A stretch of DNA of 64,000 bases, from the NCBI GenBank assembly GCA_046348365.1, contig JAXMEL010000001.1, positions 620,001-684,000 on the forward strand, written 5' to 3'. This document shows, piece by piece, positions 1 through 10,300 of this stretch (position 1 is the stretch's first letter; each line of letters begins with the position of its first letter). The DNA comes from JAEUPI01 sp046348365. Its GTDB lineage: Bacteria; Pseudomonadota; Gammaproteobacteria; Burkholderiales; Burkholderiaceae_C. A model generated the notes under the pieces. That model did no database searches. It saw only the letters and a program-made list of their open reading frames with translations, and had not been told where the DNA came from. Position numbers and translations under genes: made by a program.

Positions 1-1216
1 CGCCGGCGCCGGCGACGATGCCTTCGCGCTCACCGGCGGCCACCAGTGCGCGATCGAGCGGGTTCTCGATGCCCGTCTCCAGGCTGGCGTTGAGCACCGC
101 CAGCTCGAGCACCGTGCGCGCGGCCTGGCCCTGCGCGTCGAGCGCGGCCACGAGCTGCACGTCGCCGAGCGTGAGCGTGCCGGTCTTGTCGGTGCACAGC
201 ACGTCGATGCTGCCGAGGTCCTCGATCGCCTGCTGGCGGCGCACCAGCACGCCGGTGGCGGCCATCGCGCGCGCGCCGTGCGCCAGCGTGACACTCACGA
301 TCGCCGGCAGCAGCTCGGGCGACAGGCCCACGGCCAACGCGACCGCATACATCAGCGAGGTGATCGGCGAGCGGCCCTGCACCGTCTCGAGCATCACCAC
401 CAGCAGCACCATCACCACCATGATGCGCAGCAGCAGCACGCCGAACTGCGCCACGCCGCGCTCGAACTCGGTGGGCGCGCGCGCCAGGCGCAGCTCGGCC
501 GCGATGTCGCCCAGCGCGGTGGCCGCGCCGGTGGCGCTGACCACGAAGGTGCCGGTGCCGCTCCTCACCGAGGTGCCGAGAAAGACACTGTTGCTGCGCG
601 CGGCCGGCGCGGCGTCGGCCGCGCAGACGCCGGGGCGCTTTTCCACCGGGAACGATTCGCCGGTGAGCGGCGCCTCGCTGAGCATCAGGTCGCGCGCGGC
701 GAGCAGCACACCGTCGGCGGGCACCAGGTTGCCGGCCGCGAGCTCGACCACGTCGCCTCGCACCAGATCGGTCGCCGGCACGGTGCGCAGCGCGCCGTCG
801 CGGCGCACGCGCGCGGTGAGCGCCAGGCGCCGCGCGAGCGCGGCGATCGCCTGCGACGCGCGCCACTCCTGCCACGCGCCGAGCACCGCGCTGCCGGCCA
901 CGATGACGAGGATGATCGTGGCGTCGAGCCAGTCGCGCAGGAACAGCGACACCGCGGCGCCGACCAGCAGGATCAGCACCAGCGGGCTCGCGAACTGGCG
1001 CAGCAGCAGCTTCAGGCCCTCGGCCTGCGGCGCGCGCTGCACCGCATTGGGCCCGTCGCGGCGCAGGCGTGCATGCGCCTCGTCGCCCGAGAGGCCGGCC
1101 TCGCCGGTGCCCAGCACCGCGAGCAGCGCCGGCAGCGCCAGCGCCCACGGCGGTGCGGCCGATGTCGATGCGGCGGCGGACGCCGTTGCGGCGGCAGCTT
1201 GCGGTGCGTCGTTCAT
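1..1216 (-). CDS. mgtA: Mg2+-importing P-type ATPase, MgtA-like (N-terminal part, cut by window start)
   Basis: About 405 N-terminal residues of a P-type ATPase can be read; the C-terminal half lies outside the window. After an Ala-rich start come the N-terminal cation-ATPase domain, two membrane segments, the actuator loop with LTGES, two further membrane segments with SPELLPAIV, and the phosphorylation motif CTDKTGTLT at about residue 340. The SPELLP element followed by VRRQQAIEDLGSID just before the DKTGT is typical of the type IIIB (MgtA/MgtB) magnesium importers rather than of Ca2+ or heavy-metal pumps. It would sit in the inner membrane and take up Mg2+ using ATP. No Shine-Dalgarno sequence is evident before the ATG. 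Family assignment is strong; the substrate is inferred from the subfamily. Confidence 0.88.
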   Translation of the reverse strand, partial: MNDAPQAAAATASAAASTSAAPPWALALPALLAVLGTGEAGLSGDEAHARLRRDGPNAVQRAPQAEGLKLLLRQFASPLVLILLVGAAVSLFLRDWLDATIILVIVAGSAVLGAWQEWRASQAIAALARRLALTARVRRDGALRTVPATDLVRGDVVELAAGNLVPADGVLLAARDLMLSEAPLTGESFPVEKRPGVCAADAAPAARSNSVFLGTSVRSGTGTFVVSATGAATALGDIAAELRLARAPTEFERGVAQFGVLLLRIMVVMVLLVVMLETVQGRSPITSLMYAVALAVGLSPELLPAIVSVTLAHGARAMAATGVLVRRQQAIEDLGSIDVLCTDKTGTLTLGDVQLVAALDAQGQAARTVLELAVLNASLETGIENPLDRALVAAGEREGIVAGAG

Positions 1217-1301
1217 CGCCACGCGCCAAGGCTACGCGAGCGCGGCCGGGCGGCCGCGCCGCGGCCGTTGAGGCAGCGCAACCCGGGCCATCACAGGCCG
1301 C

Positions 1302-2129
1302 TCACGCACTGACGATCCAGCCTTCGAGCGCGTCCACGTCGGCCGGCAGGCCCCAGTTCGGCCGAGCTGCCGCCCACGCAGCCTGCACCAGGCACAGCGT
1401 GGCATCGAGCGTGTCGCCGCTCGCGTCGTCGACCAGCGCGTCGTGGTGCCTCGCATCGAGGCCGAGCGCAAGGCCCAGCCGCGTGTGGCCCTCGCGCAGC
1501 GCATCGACGATCGCCAGCCGCGCGAGCAAGCGGTCGTCGGTGTGCTTGGTTGGTTCATCGCTCTTGTACGAGCGCCGGCCCACCACCTCGCGCGCCAGCA
1601 ACCCGGGGTAGGCCTCCAGCGCCACGCGCGGCGCGCCGGGCCGCGCCGGCTCGTGCGCAGGTAGATGAGCGCCGGCGGCGCGCAGCAGCGGCACGCCGGC
1701 ATGCAGCATGTAGGCCACCGGCGGATTCACCCACTTCATCGACGGGCTCGACCCCGCGGGCCGGTCGCACGCGCGATGCGCGAACTTGGCGCCCGCCGGC
1801 CGCGCGGCGCAGAACGCGGCGAAGGTGTCGCGGATCTGCGTGCGCGCGAGGCCCGCGTAGTGGTCCATGCAGGCGGGCCAGTCGAGCGGCCAGCCGAGCG
1901 CGGCCACCAACTCGCGCGGCAGGCCGAACGGCAGATCGAAGCCGCCGATCCAGCGCGGCGTGCGCGCCAACCAGGCGCCGAAGGCATCGAGCGATGCGAA
2001 GCGCTCCAGTGCGTCGAGCTGCACCCGCGCACCACGCGCCCGCCCGATCGCCACCACCACCGGCTTGCGCGCCGAGGGGCGGCTGGAGAAGTCCACGCCG
2101 ATCAACAACGGTGTTGCCACGCGCGGCAT
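1302..2129 (-). CDS. DUF429 family protein
   Basis: About 275 residues. The N-terminal LLIGVDFSS resembles the opening of DUF429 proteins, which have an RNase H-like fold with an acidic residue in the first strand. Further conserved-looking pieces are GGFDLPFGLPRE, ALEAYPGLLAR, and a C-terminal DALVDDASGDTLDATLC with several aspartates. Function in this family is unknown; nuclease or nucleotide-dependent activity is only a guess from the fold. I start it at the ATG just before PRVATPLLIGVDF; an upstream in-frame ATG 16 codons earlier would run into the region used by the divergent gene. It is divergent from the YiiX-like gene with only 31 bp between the start codons, so the two must share a very compact control region. 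Confidence 0.75.
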   Translation of the reverse strand: MPRVATPLLIGVDFSSRPSARKPVVVAIGRARGARVQLDALERFASLDAFGAWLARTPRWIGGFDLPFGLPRELVAALGWPLDWPACMDHYAGLARTQIRDTFAAFCAARPAGAKFAHRACDRPAGSSPSMKWVNPPVAYMLHAGVPLLRAAGAHLPAHEPARPGAPRVALEAYPGLLAREVVGRRSYKSDEPTKHTDDRLLARLAIVDALREGHTRLGLALGLDARHHDALVDDASGDTLDATLCLVQAAWAAARPNWGLPADVDALEGWIVSA

Positions 2130-2160
2130 TGTCGGTGGGCGCGGTGACAATCGCGCTGCG

Positions 2161-2751
2161 ATGGCCGAGCCCCTCACGAAGCAGCAGATCCAGCGCCTGC
2201 CGGTGGTGGCCTACGAGGCGCTGCGCGAGCAGCTGCGCACGGGTGACCTCGTGTTCTGCTCGGGCTCGTATCTGTTCTCGCACGCGATCCAGACGCTCAC
2301 GCATTCGGTGTGGAGCCACGTCGGCATCATCTACCGCGACGATGCGCTGCAGCGCATGTTCGTGCTCGAAAGCGAGACCGGCATCGGCGTGCGGCTGGCG
2401 CCGGTGTCGAAGTACCTGCGCGACTACCACGGCCGGCGCCAACCCTACCGCGGGCAGATCGTGGTCGCGCGCGTGCAGCCCGACGTGGATCGCCAGCGCG
2501 TGCACCAGGCCATCAGCTTCGGCATGGACGAGCTGACCAAGCCGTACGACAACTCCGAGATCCTGCGCATCCTGGTGCGCATCGTGTTCCGCGTCAGCCG
2601 GCGCACGCGCGACCGCAAGTACATCTGCTCCGAGCTGGTCTACGAATGCTTTCGCCAGGCCGGCGTGAGCTTCAAGCTGGCCGACCGCTTCGTGAGCCCC
2701 GACGACATCTGGCGCGACCCCCAGGTGGTGCCGCTGCAGCGCATCCTTTGA
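2161..2751 (+). CDS. YiiX/YebB-like NlpC/P60-fold cysteine hydrolase
   Basis: A 196-residue protein of the circularly permuted papain-like group (YiiX, YaeF, YebB). The first conserved block is GDLVFCSGSYLFSHAIQ followed by SHVGIIY, which carries the conserved His. The second is KYICSELVYECF, where the Cys is the expected nucleophile. There is no signal peptide or membrane segment, so it is probably cytoplasmic. Family members are thought to cleave amide or ester bonds in peptides or lipids, but this one's substrate cannot be read from the sequence. It is followed after 29 bp by the carboxymuconolactone-decarboxylase-like gene, with which it may be co-transcribed. Confidence 0.8.
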   Translation: MAEPLTKQQIQRLPVVAYEALREQLRTGDLVFCSGSYLFSHAIQTLTHSVWSHVGIIYRDDALQRMFVLESETGIGVRLAPVSKYLRDYHGRRQPYRGQIVVARVQPDVDRQRVHQAISFGMDELTKPYDNSEILRILVRIVFRVSRRTRDRKYICSELVYECFRQAGVSFKLADRFVSPDDIWRDPQVVPLQRIL

Positions 2752-2780
2752 CGAGCAGCCGCGAACGAAAGGAACCGACG

Positions 2781-3185
2781 ATGAGCACCGTGAAGCCTCC
2801 GGCCAACCCCGAAGCCGACCCGCGCGTGAAGGCGGTGTTCGACGACATCCGCGCCACGCGCAAGACCGACTTCGTGAACAACCTCTGGCGCGCCCTCGCC
2901 TTCGACCCGCCGCTGCTCGAAGCCACCTGGGCCGAGGTGAAGCGCGTGATGGCCGCGCCGGGCGCGCTGGACCCGTTGACCAGGGAGATGGTCTACATCG
3001 CCGTCTCGGTGGCCAACGGCTGCAGCTACTGCGTGCACTCGCACACCGCCGCGGCGCGCGCCAAGGGCATGAGCGGCGCACAGCATGCCGAGCTGATGGC
3101 GGTGATCGGCCTGGCGGCGAAGACGAACCAGCTCGTCACCGCGCTGCAGGTGCCGGTGGACGAGGTGTTCGACGCGGGGCGCTGA
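2781..3185 (+). CDS. Carboxymuconolactone decarboxylase / AhpD-like family protein
   Basis: 134 residues, all helical in appearance. The diagnostic motif is CSYCVHSH at about residue 75-82, the CxxC...H redox centre of AhpD-like proteins, preceded by LTREMVYIAVSVANG. Members with the CxxCxxxH motif usually act as thiol peroxidases or in alkylhydroperoxide disposal; those of the true carboxymuconolactone type lack the CxxC. A peroxidase-like redox role is therefore more likely than decarboxylation, though this is inferred from the motif. A good ribosome site (AAAGGAA) stands 6-8 bases before the ATG. Confidence 0.85.
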   Translation: MSTVKPPANPEADPRVKAVFDDIRATRKTDFVNNLWRALAFDPPLLEATWAEVKRVMAAPGALDPLTREMVYIAVSVANGCSYCVHSHTAAARAKGMSGAQHAELMAVIGLAAKTNQLVTALQVPVDEVFDAGR

Positions 3186-3273
3186 GGCGCCAGCGCGCGC
3201 CGTGCTGCGCCTGGCGGCGCCGGTTACCGCTGGTTGACACCTGAGCCATGTCGCCGATCCCAGAATCCCGCGC

Positions 3274-4389
3274 ATGGACAAGACCTTCGCGGCCGCCGAC
3301 GGCCTGCTGCTCGCCGCCGACCCGCGGCGCCGTGCGCTGCTGATGGCACTGGGAGCAACACTGGGCGGTTGCGGTGGCGGCGGCTCGGGCCAGCCCAGCG
3401 GCTCTTCACCCGCCCCGACGCCTTCGCCGGCGCCTTCGCCGTCGCCTTCACCCACCCCCGGCGGTGGCACGCCGACGGTCGACTTCCGCGTGGCATCGCT
3501 CGGCGCCGGCGCAGCGCTCAACGGCGCGCGCGCCTTCCCCGCCGACAACGCCTGGAACCTCGACATCTCGGCGGCGCCGGTCGACCCGGCGTCAGACGCG
3601 CTGATCGCCAGCATCGGCCTGGGCACGGGGTTGCACCCGGACTTCGGCGCCGGCCTGTACAACGGTGAGCCGATCGGCATCCCCTACATCGTCGTCGCCG
3701 GTACGCAGACGCCGGTGGTGATCCGTTTCACCGCCTACGGCGACGAGAGCGACCCGGGCCCCTACCCGGTACCCGCCGACGCGCCGATCGAAGGCGGTGC
3801 AGCCAGCAGCGGCGACCGCCACGTGCTGGTCATCGACCGCGACCACAACCGGCTGTACGAGCTCGGCGCCGCCTACCCCAACGCCGACGGCTCATGGGAC
3901 GCCGCCTGCGGCGCGGTGTTCCATCTCGACGGCAACGTCGTGCGCCCCGGTGGCCAGCCCGGATGGACCAGTGCCGACGCCGCCGGGCTGCCGATCTTCC
4001 CCGGCCTGGCGCGCTACGAGGAAGCGGCCGCCGGCCCCGGCGGCATCCGGCACGCGTTGCGCTTCACCGCCGCGCGCACGCGGCGCGCCTACGTGCCCCC
4101 GGCCACGCATTGGGCCAGCAGCAACGCGAGCGCGAACGTGCCGCCGATGGGCATGCGCGTGCGGCTGAAGGCCAGCTACGCGATCCCGGCCACCTTCTCC
4201 GGCGAGACGCGCGCGCTGCTCCAGGCGATGAAGACCTACGGCCTCATCCTGGCCGACAACGGCAGCAACTGGTTCGTCAGCGGCGCGCCCGACGATCGCT
4301 GGAACAACGACGCGCTGACGAGCGAGCTGCGCCAGGTGCACGGCAGCGATTTCGAGGTCGTGCGCATGGAGGGGCTGGTCGCCGGCTGA
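3274..4389 (+). CDS. Secreted lipoprotein with Pro/Ser/Thr-rich linker, unknown function
   Basis: 371 residues. The N-terminus has a twin-arginine-like RRRALLMALG followed by the lipobox LGGC at about residues 30-33, then a low-complexity linker of repeated Pro-Ser/Pro-Thr (about residues 40-68). This suggests an exported lipoprotein carrying a globular domain away from the membrane. The mature part begins AFPADNAWNLDIS and contains YGDESDPGPYPVP, a D-R-D-H strand (VLVIDRDHNRLYELG) and ATHWASS. Similar proteins occur as uncharacterised secreted proteins in proteobacteria and actinobacteria, but I cannot name a characterised family. No neighbour suggests a role. Confidence 0.7.
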   Translation: MDKTFAAADGLLLAADPRRRALLMALGATLGGCGGGGSGQPSGSSPAPTPSPAPSPSPSPTPGGGTPTVDFRVASLGAGAALNGARAFPADNAWNLDISAAPVDPASDALIASIGLGTGLHPDFGAGLYNGEPIGIPYIVVAGTQTPVVIRFTAYGDESDPGPYPVPADAPIEGGAASSGDRHVLVIDRDHNRLYELGAAYPNADGSWDAACGAVFHLDGNVVRPGGQPGWTSADAAGLPIFPGLARYEEAAAGPGGIRHALRFTAARTRRAYVPPATHWASSNASANVPPMGMRVRLKASYAIPATFSGETRALLQAMKTYGLILADNGSNWFVSGAPDDRWNNDALTSELRQVHGSDFEVVRMEGLVAG

Positions 4390-4421
4390 GCGCTGCCGCG
4401 GGCGGACGCACTGCCGCGCCG

Positions 4422-6038
4422 CTACAGATGCTCCTCCGGCACGAACGGCCCCACCACGTTCAACAGCAGCCGCTGCCACCACGTGCTGTCGGGCTCCTCG
4501 GTCAGCGTCTCGCCGCCCACGGCCTCTGGCAGTGTCCACTCGATGCGGCCGTTGGCGCGGTTGAGTTTCAGCCGATACGCCGCCTCGGTCTTCACCAGCT
4601 CGGCCAGGTTCACCAGCTGCTGCGTGACCTCGGCGCTGCGGATCAGGATGCCCAGCTCGGTGTTGTGCTTGTCCGAGCGCGGGTCGAGGTTGAGCGAGCC
4701 GATGAACGTGACCTTGCCGTCCACCGCCGCGGCCTTGGCATGAAAGCGGCCCACCGAGTGGCCGAAGGCGCCGAGGTTCTTCGCGCGGCTGATGCGGCTG
4801 GGCACGATCTCGTACAGCTCCACGCCGAGGTCGAGCATGTCGTCGCGGTAGCGGCGGTAGCCGGCATGCACCAGCGGCTCGTCGGTGCTGGCCAACGAGT
4901 TGGTGATGATGGCGATCCTCAGGCCCCAGAGACGGCCCTCGCGGATGTCGTCCATCACGTCGGGGTTGGGCACCAGGTACGGTGAGCTGAGCAACACCTC
5001 CTGCCGCGCCAGCAGCAGCTCGTTCATCAGGCCGCGGCGCACCGTCGGCCGCCGCCGCGTGCCGTCGGCGCCGTAGCGCGGCTCGTGGTCGATCACCTTG
5101 TCGGGGTCGTCGGCGAAGACCTCCACCGGCGCCCAGTGCAGCGCGATCCGTCCTTCGGCCAGCTCCTCCGACACATGGCGCTGGCCCGCCGCGTCTGTCG
5201 CGCCGGGCGGCGGCGGGGGCGGCGGCGGCGCGCGGGCCGCGTCCACGCGCGCCTCGAACACGCGGCGCAGCTCCTCGGGCGGCTCTTCAGGCGGCGCGAT
5301 GGCGTGCAGCGGAAACACGTGCTCGCTGTTCCAGTAGCGGTCGAACAACGCGCCGAGCTGCTGCACCGCCGGGCCGGCCACGAAGGCGTCGAGGTCGATG
5401 TAGTTCGCCTCCTCGTGCACGAGGAAGTATTCGTCGCCGATGTTGCGCCCGCCGGCGATGGCCATCACGCCGTCGGCCACGAACAGCTTGTTGTGCATGC
5501 GGTGGTTCACGCGGCCGAAGTCCAGCGCCGAGGCCAGCAGCCGCGTACCAAGGCTGGAGCGGCCGGCGGGGAACGGATTGAACAGCCGCACCTCCACGCC
5601 CGGCAGCGTGGCCAGGCCGAGCAGCAGTGGGTCGAGCTCGGCGGTGTACAGGTCGTCGAGCAGCAGCCTCACGCGCACGCCGCGCAGCGCGGCATCGCGC
5701 AGCGCGCGCAGCAGGTGGCGGCCGCTCACGTCGTCGTGCAGCACGTAGTACTGCAGGTCCAGCGAGCGCTCGGCGCGCTGCGCCAGCGCGATGCGCGCGT
5801 CGAGCGCCTGCGCCGGCCACGACAGCAGCCGCGCCCCGCTGAGCGCGGGGTCGGCCGGCGCCGCGGCCTGCGCGATGCGGCCGAGCGCCGTGTCGACCGC
5901 AGGCGCCAGCGCGTACGACACCGGGCGCTGCACGCCCTGCGGCAGTGCGGCGCAACCGGCCAGCCAGGCCACCATCATGCCCGCCAGCGCACCGGCCAGA
6001 CGGCGCGTCGGCTTGCAGGGTGGCATTCGGCTCTTCAT
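4422..6038 (-). CDS. Phospholipase D family lipoprotein, ClsC-like cardiolipin synthase
   Basis: 538 residues with two HxKxxxxD catalytic motifs: HNKLFVADG in the first half and HAKAAAVDG in the second, the latter followed by the typical GSLNLDPRS. This is the arrangement of PLD-type cardiolipin synthases, closest in layout to the YmdC/ClsC group. The N-terminus carries a lipoprotein signal (membrane stretch then LAGC), so the enzyme may be anchored on the periplasmic side. An uninterrupted run of eight prolines near the middle separates the two halves and is unusual. The start was set at MKSRMPP because the signal peptide follows directly; a longer frame exists upstream. A second, ClsB-like enzyme lies at 49.4-50.7 kb. 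Confidence 0.83.
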   Translation of the reverse strand: MKSRMPPCKPTRRLAGALAGMMVAWLAGCAALPQGVQRPVSYALAPAVDTALGRIAQAAAPADPALSGARLLSWPAQALDARIALAQRAERSLDLQYYVLHDDVSGRHLLRALRDAALRGVRVRLLLDDLYTAELDPLLLGLATLPGVEVRLFNPFPAGRSSLGTRLLASALDFGRVNHRMHNKLFVADGVMAIAGGRNIGDEYFLVHEEANYIDLDAFVAGPAVQQLGALFDRYWNSEHVFPLHAIAPPEEPPEELRRVFEARVDAARAPPPPPPPPGATDAAGQRHVSEELAEGRIALHWAPVEVFADDPDKVIDHEPRYGADGTRRRPTVRRGLMNELLLARQEVLLSSPYLVPNPDVMDDIREGRLWGLRIAIITNSLASTDEPLVHAGYRRYRDDMLDLGVELYEIVPSRISRAKNLGAFGHSVGRFHAKAAAVDGKVTFIGSLNLDPRSDKHNTELGILIRSAEVTQQLVNLAELVKTEAAYRLKLNRANGRIEWTLPEAVGGETLTEEPDSTWWQRLLLNVVGPFVPEEHL

Positions 6039-6162
6039 GGCGTGCGCCGCATTGTCCGCGCACGCCTCGCAGACGCGACGGTCGCACGGACGCAGCCCCG
6101 GCGCGCGCAGGGTTGCACAGTGCGCACAGGGGTCGCTCCGGAGTGGCGGGCCGGCATCGGCC

Positions 6163-7614
<1,452 letters not shown>

Positions 7615-7626
7615 CTCAGCGGCCGC

Positions 7627-8568
7627 TCACGCGCCGTCGTCGCGGCGCAGCCCCGCGGCCACGCGCTTGGCCGCGTCGAACGCGGCGCGCCGCTGCGCCA
7701 GCTCGGCGGCCGACAGGCGCTCGGCGTTGCAGTAGTCGAGCTTCCACTCGGCCGGCTCGCTCCAGCGCAGCGGCGACTGCACCGTGGTGCGCGGTGCGAA
7801 TGCCTGCTCGAGCAGGCGCAGTGCCAGCTCGAGCGTGTCGCGCTGCGACGCGCGGTCGTGCGGCCGGCCGGCGCCGTTGCCGAGCGGGAAGTCCGAGAAC
7901 AGCAGCCGCGGCACGCCGACGCGCTCGACGATGTCTTTGGCGCAGCCCATCACCACGGTGGCGATGCCCTCCGCTTCCAGCGCGCGCGCCGCGAGGCTCA
8001 CGCTCTGGTGGCACACGGGGCAGTTGGGCACCAGCAGCGCGGCATCGACCGCGTCGGCACGGCAGCGCGCCAGCAGCTCGGGCACGTCGCGCTCGAGCGT
8101 GCGGCGCTGGCTGCGCTGCGTGGGCAGGCCATGCCAGCGCGGCGCCAGCTCGCCGATGCGCCCGGCCGCCGCAGCCTCGCGCAGCGCGGCCAGCGGGAAG
8201 AAGCTGCCGCTGTCGTCGCCGCGCGTGTGGTCGAAGTCGATCGCCACATGGTCGATGCGCAGGCGCGGATCGGTGGCGCTGCTGCGCGAGTAGACATCGA
8301 AGAACTTGGCCGCGGCGTGGTAGGCCACACCCGGTGGCGCGTCGCCGGCGTCAGGCCGATGCGGCGCCGCGGTGGTCACCACCGCGACGCGACACGCCGC
8401 CAGCGGCTTGGCCAGCGGCGCGAACGGCACCGATGCGTAGTGCGCCCACGCGTACGGCGTGCCGTAGCCGAGCGCGAGGTACCAGCTGCGCACGCGCTCG
8501 AGGTAGGCGATCGGCGCGTCGTGCGGCCCGGCGTCGCCCAGCACGAGTGGCGCGGCGTCGTTCGTCAC
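7627..8568 (-). CDS. GrdB-related (glycine/sarcosine/betaine reductase component B-like) protein
   Basis: About 313 residues related to the GrdB/PrdB family of anaerobic reductase subunits, but without a selenocysteine codon. The region corresponding to the redox segment reads LVPNCPVCHQS, giving a CxxC, followed by GIATVVMGCAKDIVERVGVPR and FSDFPLGNGAGRP. Such non-selenocysteine relatives are found in aerobic proteobacteria, where their role is unknown. Fixation of the start is uncertain: the GTG used here has GGGGA seven bases upstream, whereas the ATG eight codons further up has no ribosome site. It converges on the histidine kinase gene, only 12 bp apart. Confidence 0.7.
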   Translation of the reverse strand: MTNDAAPLVLGDAGPHDAPIAYLERVRSWYLALGYGTPYAWAHYASVPFAPLAKPLAACRVAVVTTAAPHRPDAGDAPPGVAYHAAAKFFDVYSRSSATDPRLRIDHVAIDFDHTRGDDSGSFFPLAALREAAAAGRIGELAPRWHGLPTQRSQRRTLERDVPELLARCRADAVDAALLVPNCPVCHQSVSLAARALEAEGIATVVMGCAKDIVERVGVPRLLFSDFPLGNGAGRPHDRASQRDTLELALRLLEQAFAPRTTVQSPLRWSEPAEWKLDYCNAERLSAAELAQRRAAFDAAKRVAAGLRRDDGA

Positions 8569-8690
8569 CGGCTGATCCCCCTCAACGGACATCGTCGCGC
8601 GAACGCGTCGACACTCGACCCGGTGATGGTCGCCGACGCCCGCCGCGCGCACCATCGCCATCCCGTTGTCGAGCCTGTCGAGGAGATGCC

Positions 8691-9983
8691 ATGAAGCCCC
8701 ACACGAAGCTGCTGCGCCGCCTGCCCCTCGCCTGTGCCGCCCTGGGCCTTGCGGCCGGCGCGCACGCGCAGCCGGTGAAGCAGGAGGTCAAGCCGCCGGT
8801 GGCGCAGGCCTGGATCGACATCGCCACATTCTCGGGCATGGGCCTGCCGGGCATGATGGGCGGCCCCGCGGGTGGCATGCCGTCGGGGCTGGGCGGCGCA
8901 CTCGGCGGCCTGTTCGGCGGCGGTGGCGGCGGCGCGAAGGTCAACTTCCTGATGACGCAAAGCGGCGGCGCCGGCCGCTTTGTCGACGTGACGGTCGGCA
9001 CGCGCAGCAACCCCTCGCTCGCCGAAGCGACGCAGGAGGTGCCGGCCTCGATGCTGAGCCCGGCGCTGAAGCTGCTGGCGCCACGAGAGGCGCCGCCGGC
9101 GCCGGTGGAGCGCGACGACGAGGTGGTGCACGAGCCGCAGCGCCCGCAGGGCAAGCTGTTCCTCTACTGGGGCTGCGGCGACGCGGTGCGCGCCGGCCAG
9201 CCGCGCGTGGTGGATTTCGCCACCGCATCGGTGGCCGATCTGGCGCAGGTGTTCCAGGCCCGCCGCGCCACGCAGCGCGGCGCGCATTCGGCGGCCGGCC
9301 GCCCGCACTGGCCCAACCCCAACGACGGCCGAGCGCTGCCCGACTCGGCCTCGCTGGTTGGCGCGCACCAGATCAGCGGCAGCGGCATCCCCGAGGGTTT
9401 CAAGTTCAACATCCCGGCCGCACAGGACCTGATGCCGCCGCTGCAGCTGCAGCAGGCCGATCGCGGCGGCGCGCTCGCGCTGTCGTGGAACGCGCAGCCC
9501 AACGCGCGTGCGTTCTTCGTGATGGCCATGGGCGCGCGCGGCCAGAACGAGATGGTGGTGTGGACGTCGAGCGAGCTGCCCGACTTCGGCATGGGCCTGA
9601 TGGACTACCAGACCAACGCCGCGGTCGACCGCTGGCTGAAAGACAAGGTGCTGCTCGCGCCGTCGACCACCAGCTGCACCGTGCCCAAGGGCGTGTTCGC
9701 CGGCGAGGGCGCGATGCTGCGCGCCATCGCCTACGGCCACGAGCTGAACCTGGTGCATCCGCCGCGGCCCACCGACCCCAAGGTGGCGTGGGAGCCGCAG
9801 TGGGCCGTGAAGGTGCGCGTCAAGACGATGGCCAGCACGATGGTCGGCATGCCGGCGATGGAGGAGCCGCAGCGCGCCCAGCGCGAGCAGGCCCCGCGCG
9901 GCGCCGAGGCCGACACCGCCGAGAAGAAAGACGCCAAGAAGCCGAGTGCGCTCGACGTGCTGCGCGGCGTGATCGGGCGCTGA
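8691..9983 (+). CDS. Exported protein with Gly/Met-rich segment, unknown function
   Basis: 430 residues with a clear signal peptide (LPLACAALGLAAGAHA, cleavage after AHA near residue 26). A glycine- and methionine-rich stretch follows (about residues 50-85, with GGLFGGGGGG), then a globular part with FLYWGCGD, HWPNPND and a repeated LxxSWN-like strand. The C-terminus is charged (AEKKDAKKPSALDVL). I do not recognise the family; similar periplasmic proteins occur as hypotheticals in Burkholderiales. The ribosome site AGGAGA stands before the ATG. Divergent from the GrdB-like gene. Confidence 0.7.
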   Translation: MKPHTKLLRRLPLACAALGLAAGAHAQPVKQEVKPPVAQAWIDIATFSGMGLPGMMGGPAGGMPSGLGGALGGLFGGGGGGAKVNFLMTQSGGAGRFVDVTVGTRSNPSLAEATQEVPASMLSPALKLLAPREAPPAPVERDDEVVHEPQRPQGKLFLYWGCGDAVRAGQPRVVDFATASVADLAQVFQARRATQRGAHSAAGRPHWPNPNDGRALPDSASLVGAHQISGSGIPEGFKFNIPAAQDLMPPLQLQQADRGGALALSWNAQPNARAFFVMAMGARGQNEMVVWTSSELPDFGMGLMDYQTNAAVDRWLKDKVLLAPSTTSCTVPKGVFAGEGAMLRAIAYGHELNLVHPPRPTDPKVAWEPQWAVKVRVKTMASTMVGMPAMEEPQRAQREQAPRGAEADTAEKKDAKKPSALDVLRGVIGR

Positions 9984-9993
9984 GCCGCCGCGG

Positions 9994-10233
9994 TCAGCCG
10001 ACTTCCTGCCACAGGCGCCAGGCGTTCAGCGGCAGCAGGATCATGTGCAGCGCCAGCACCGGCGCCAGCCCGGCCAACCAGGCGTAGGCCACGAAGGCCA
10101 CGTTGCTGAGCAGCGCGAGCGAGCGCAGCAACGCCATCGAGCGCACCGAGAAGGTCATCAGCACGAGGCCGGCCGCCATGTAGCCGAGCAACTCGGTGCT
10201 CTCGAACACGTGAAGGGTCGTCGGCAGTGCCAT
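9994..10233 (-). CDS. Small YgjV-like inner-membrane protein
   Basis: 79 residues, almost entirely three hydrophobic helices: ELLGYMAAGLVLMTFSV, LRSLALLSNVAFVAYAWLAG and LAPVLALHMILLPLNAWRLW. The LLSNVAFxxYAxLxGLxPVLxLHxxLLPLNxxRL pattern is shared with short membrane proteins and with the membrane part of some cyclic-nucleotide-binding proteins. Function is unknown. It lies downstream of the c4-type cytochrome gene on the same strand, 67 bp away. Confidence 0.7.
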   Translation of the reverse strand: MALPTTLHVFESTELLGYMAAGLVLMTFSVRSMALLRSLALLSNVAFVAYAWLAGLAPVLALHMILLPLNAWRLWQEVG

Positions 10234-10300
10234 CGTGCAGGCTCCTGCCGTGTGGGTTGCCGCGCCGCGGCCATGCGTTCAATGCGGCGGCGCGCCCGCC

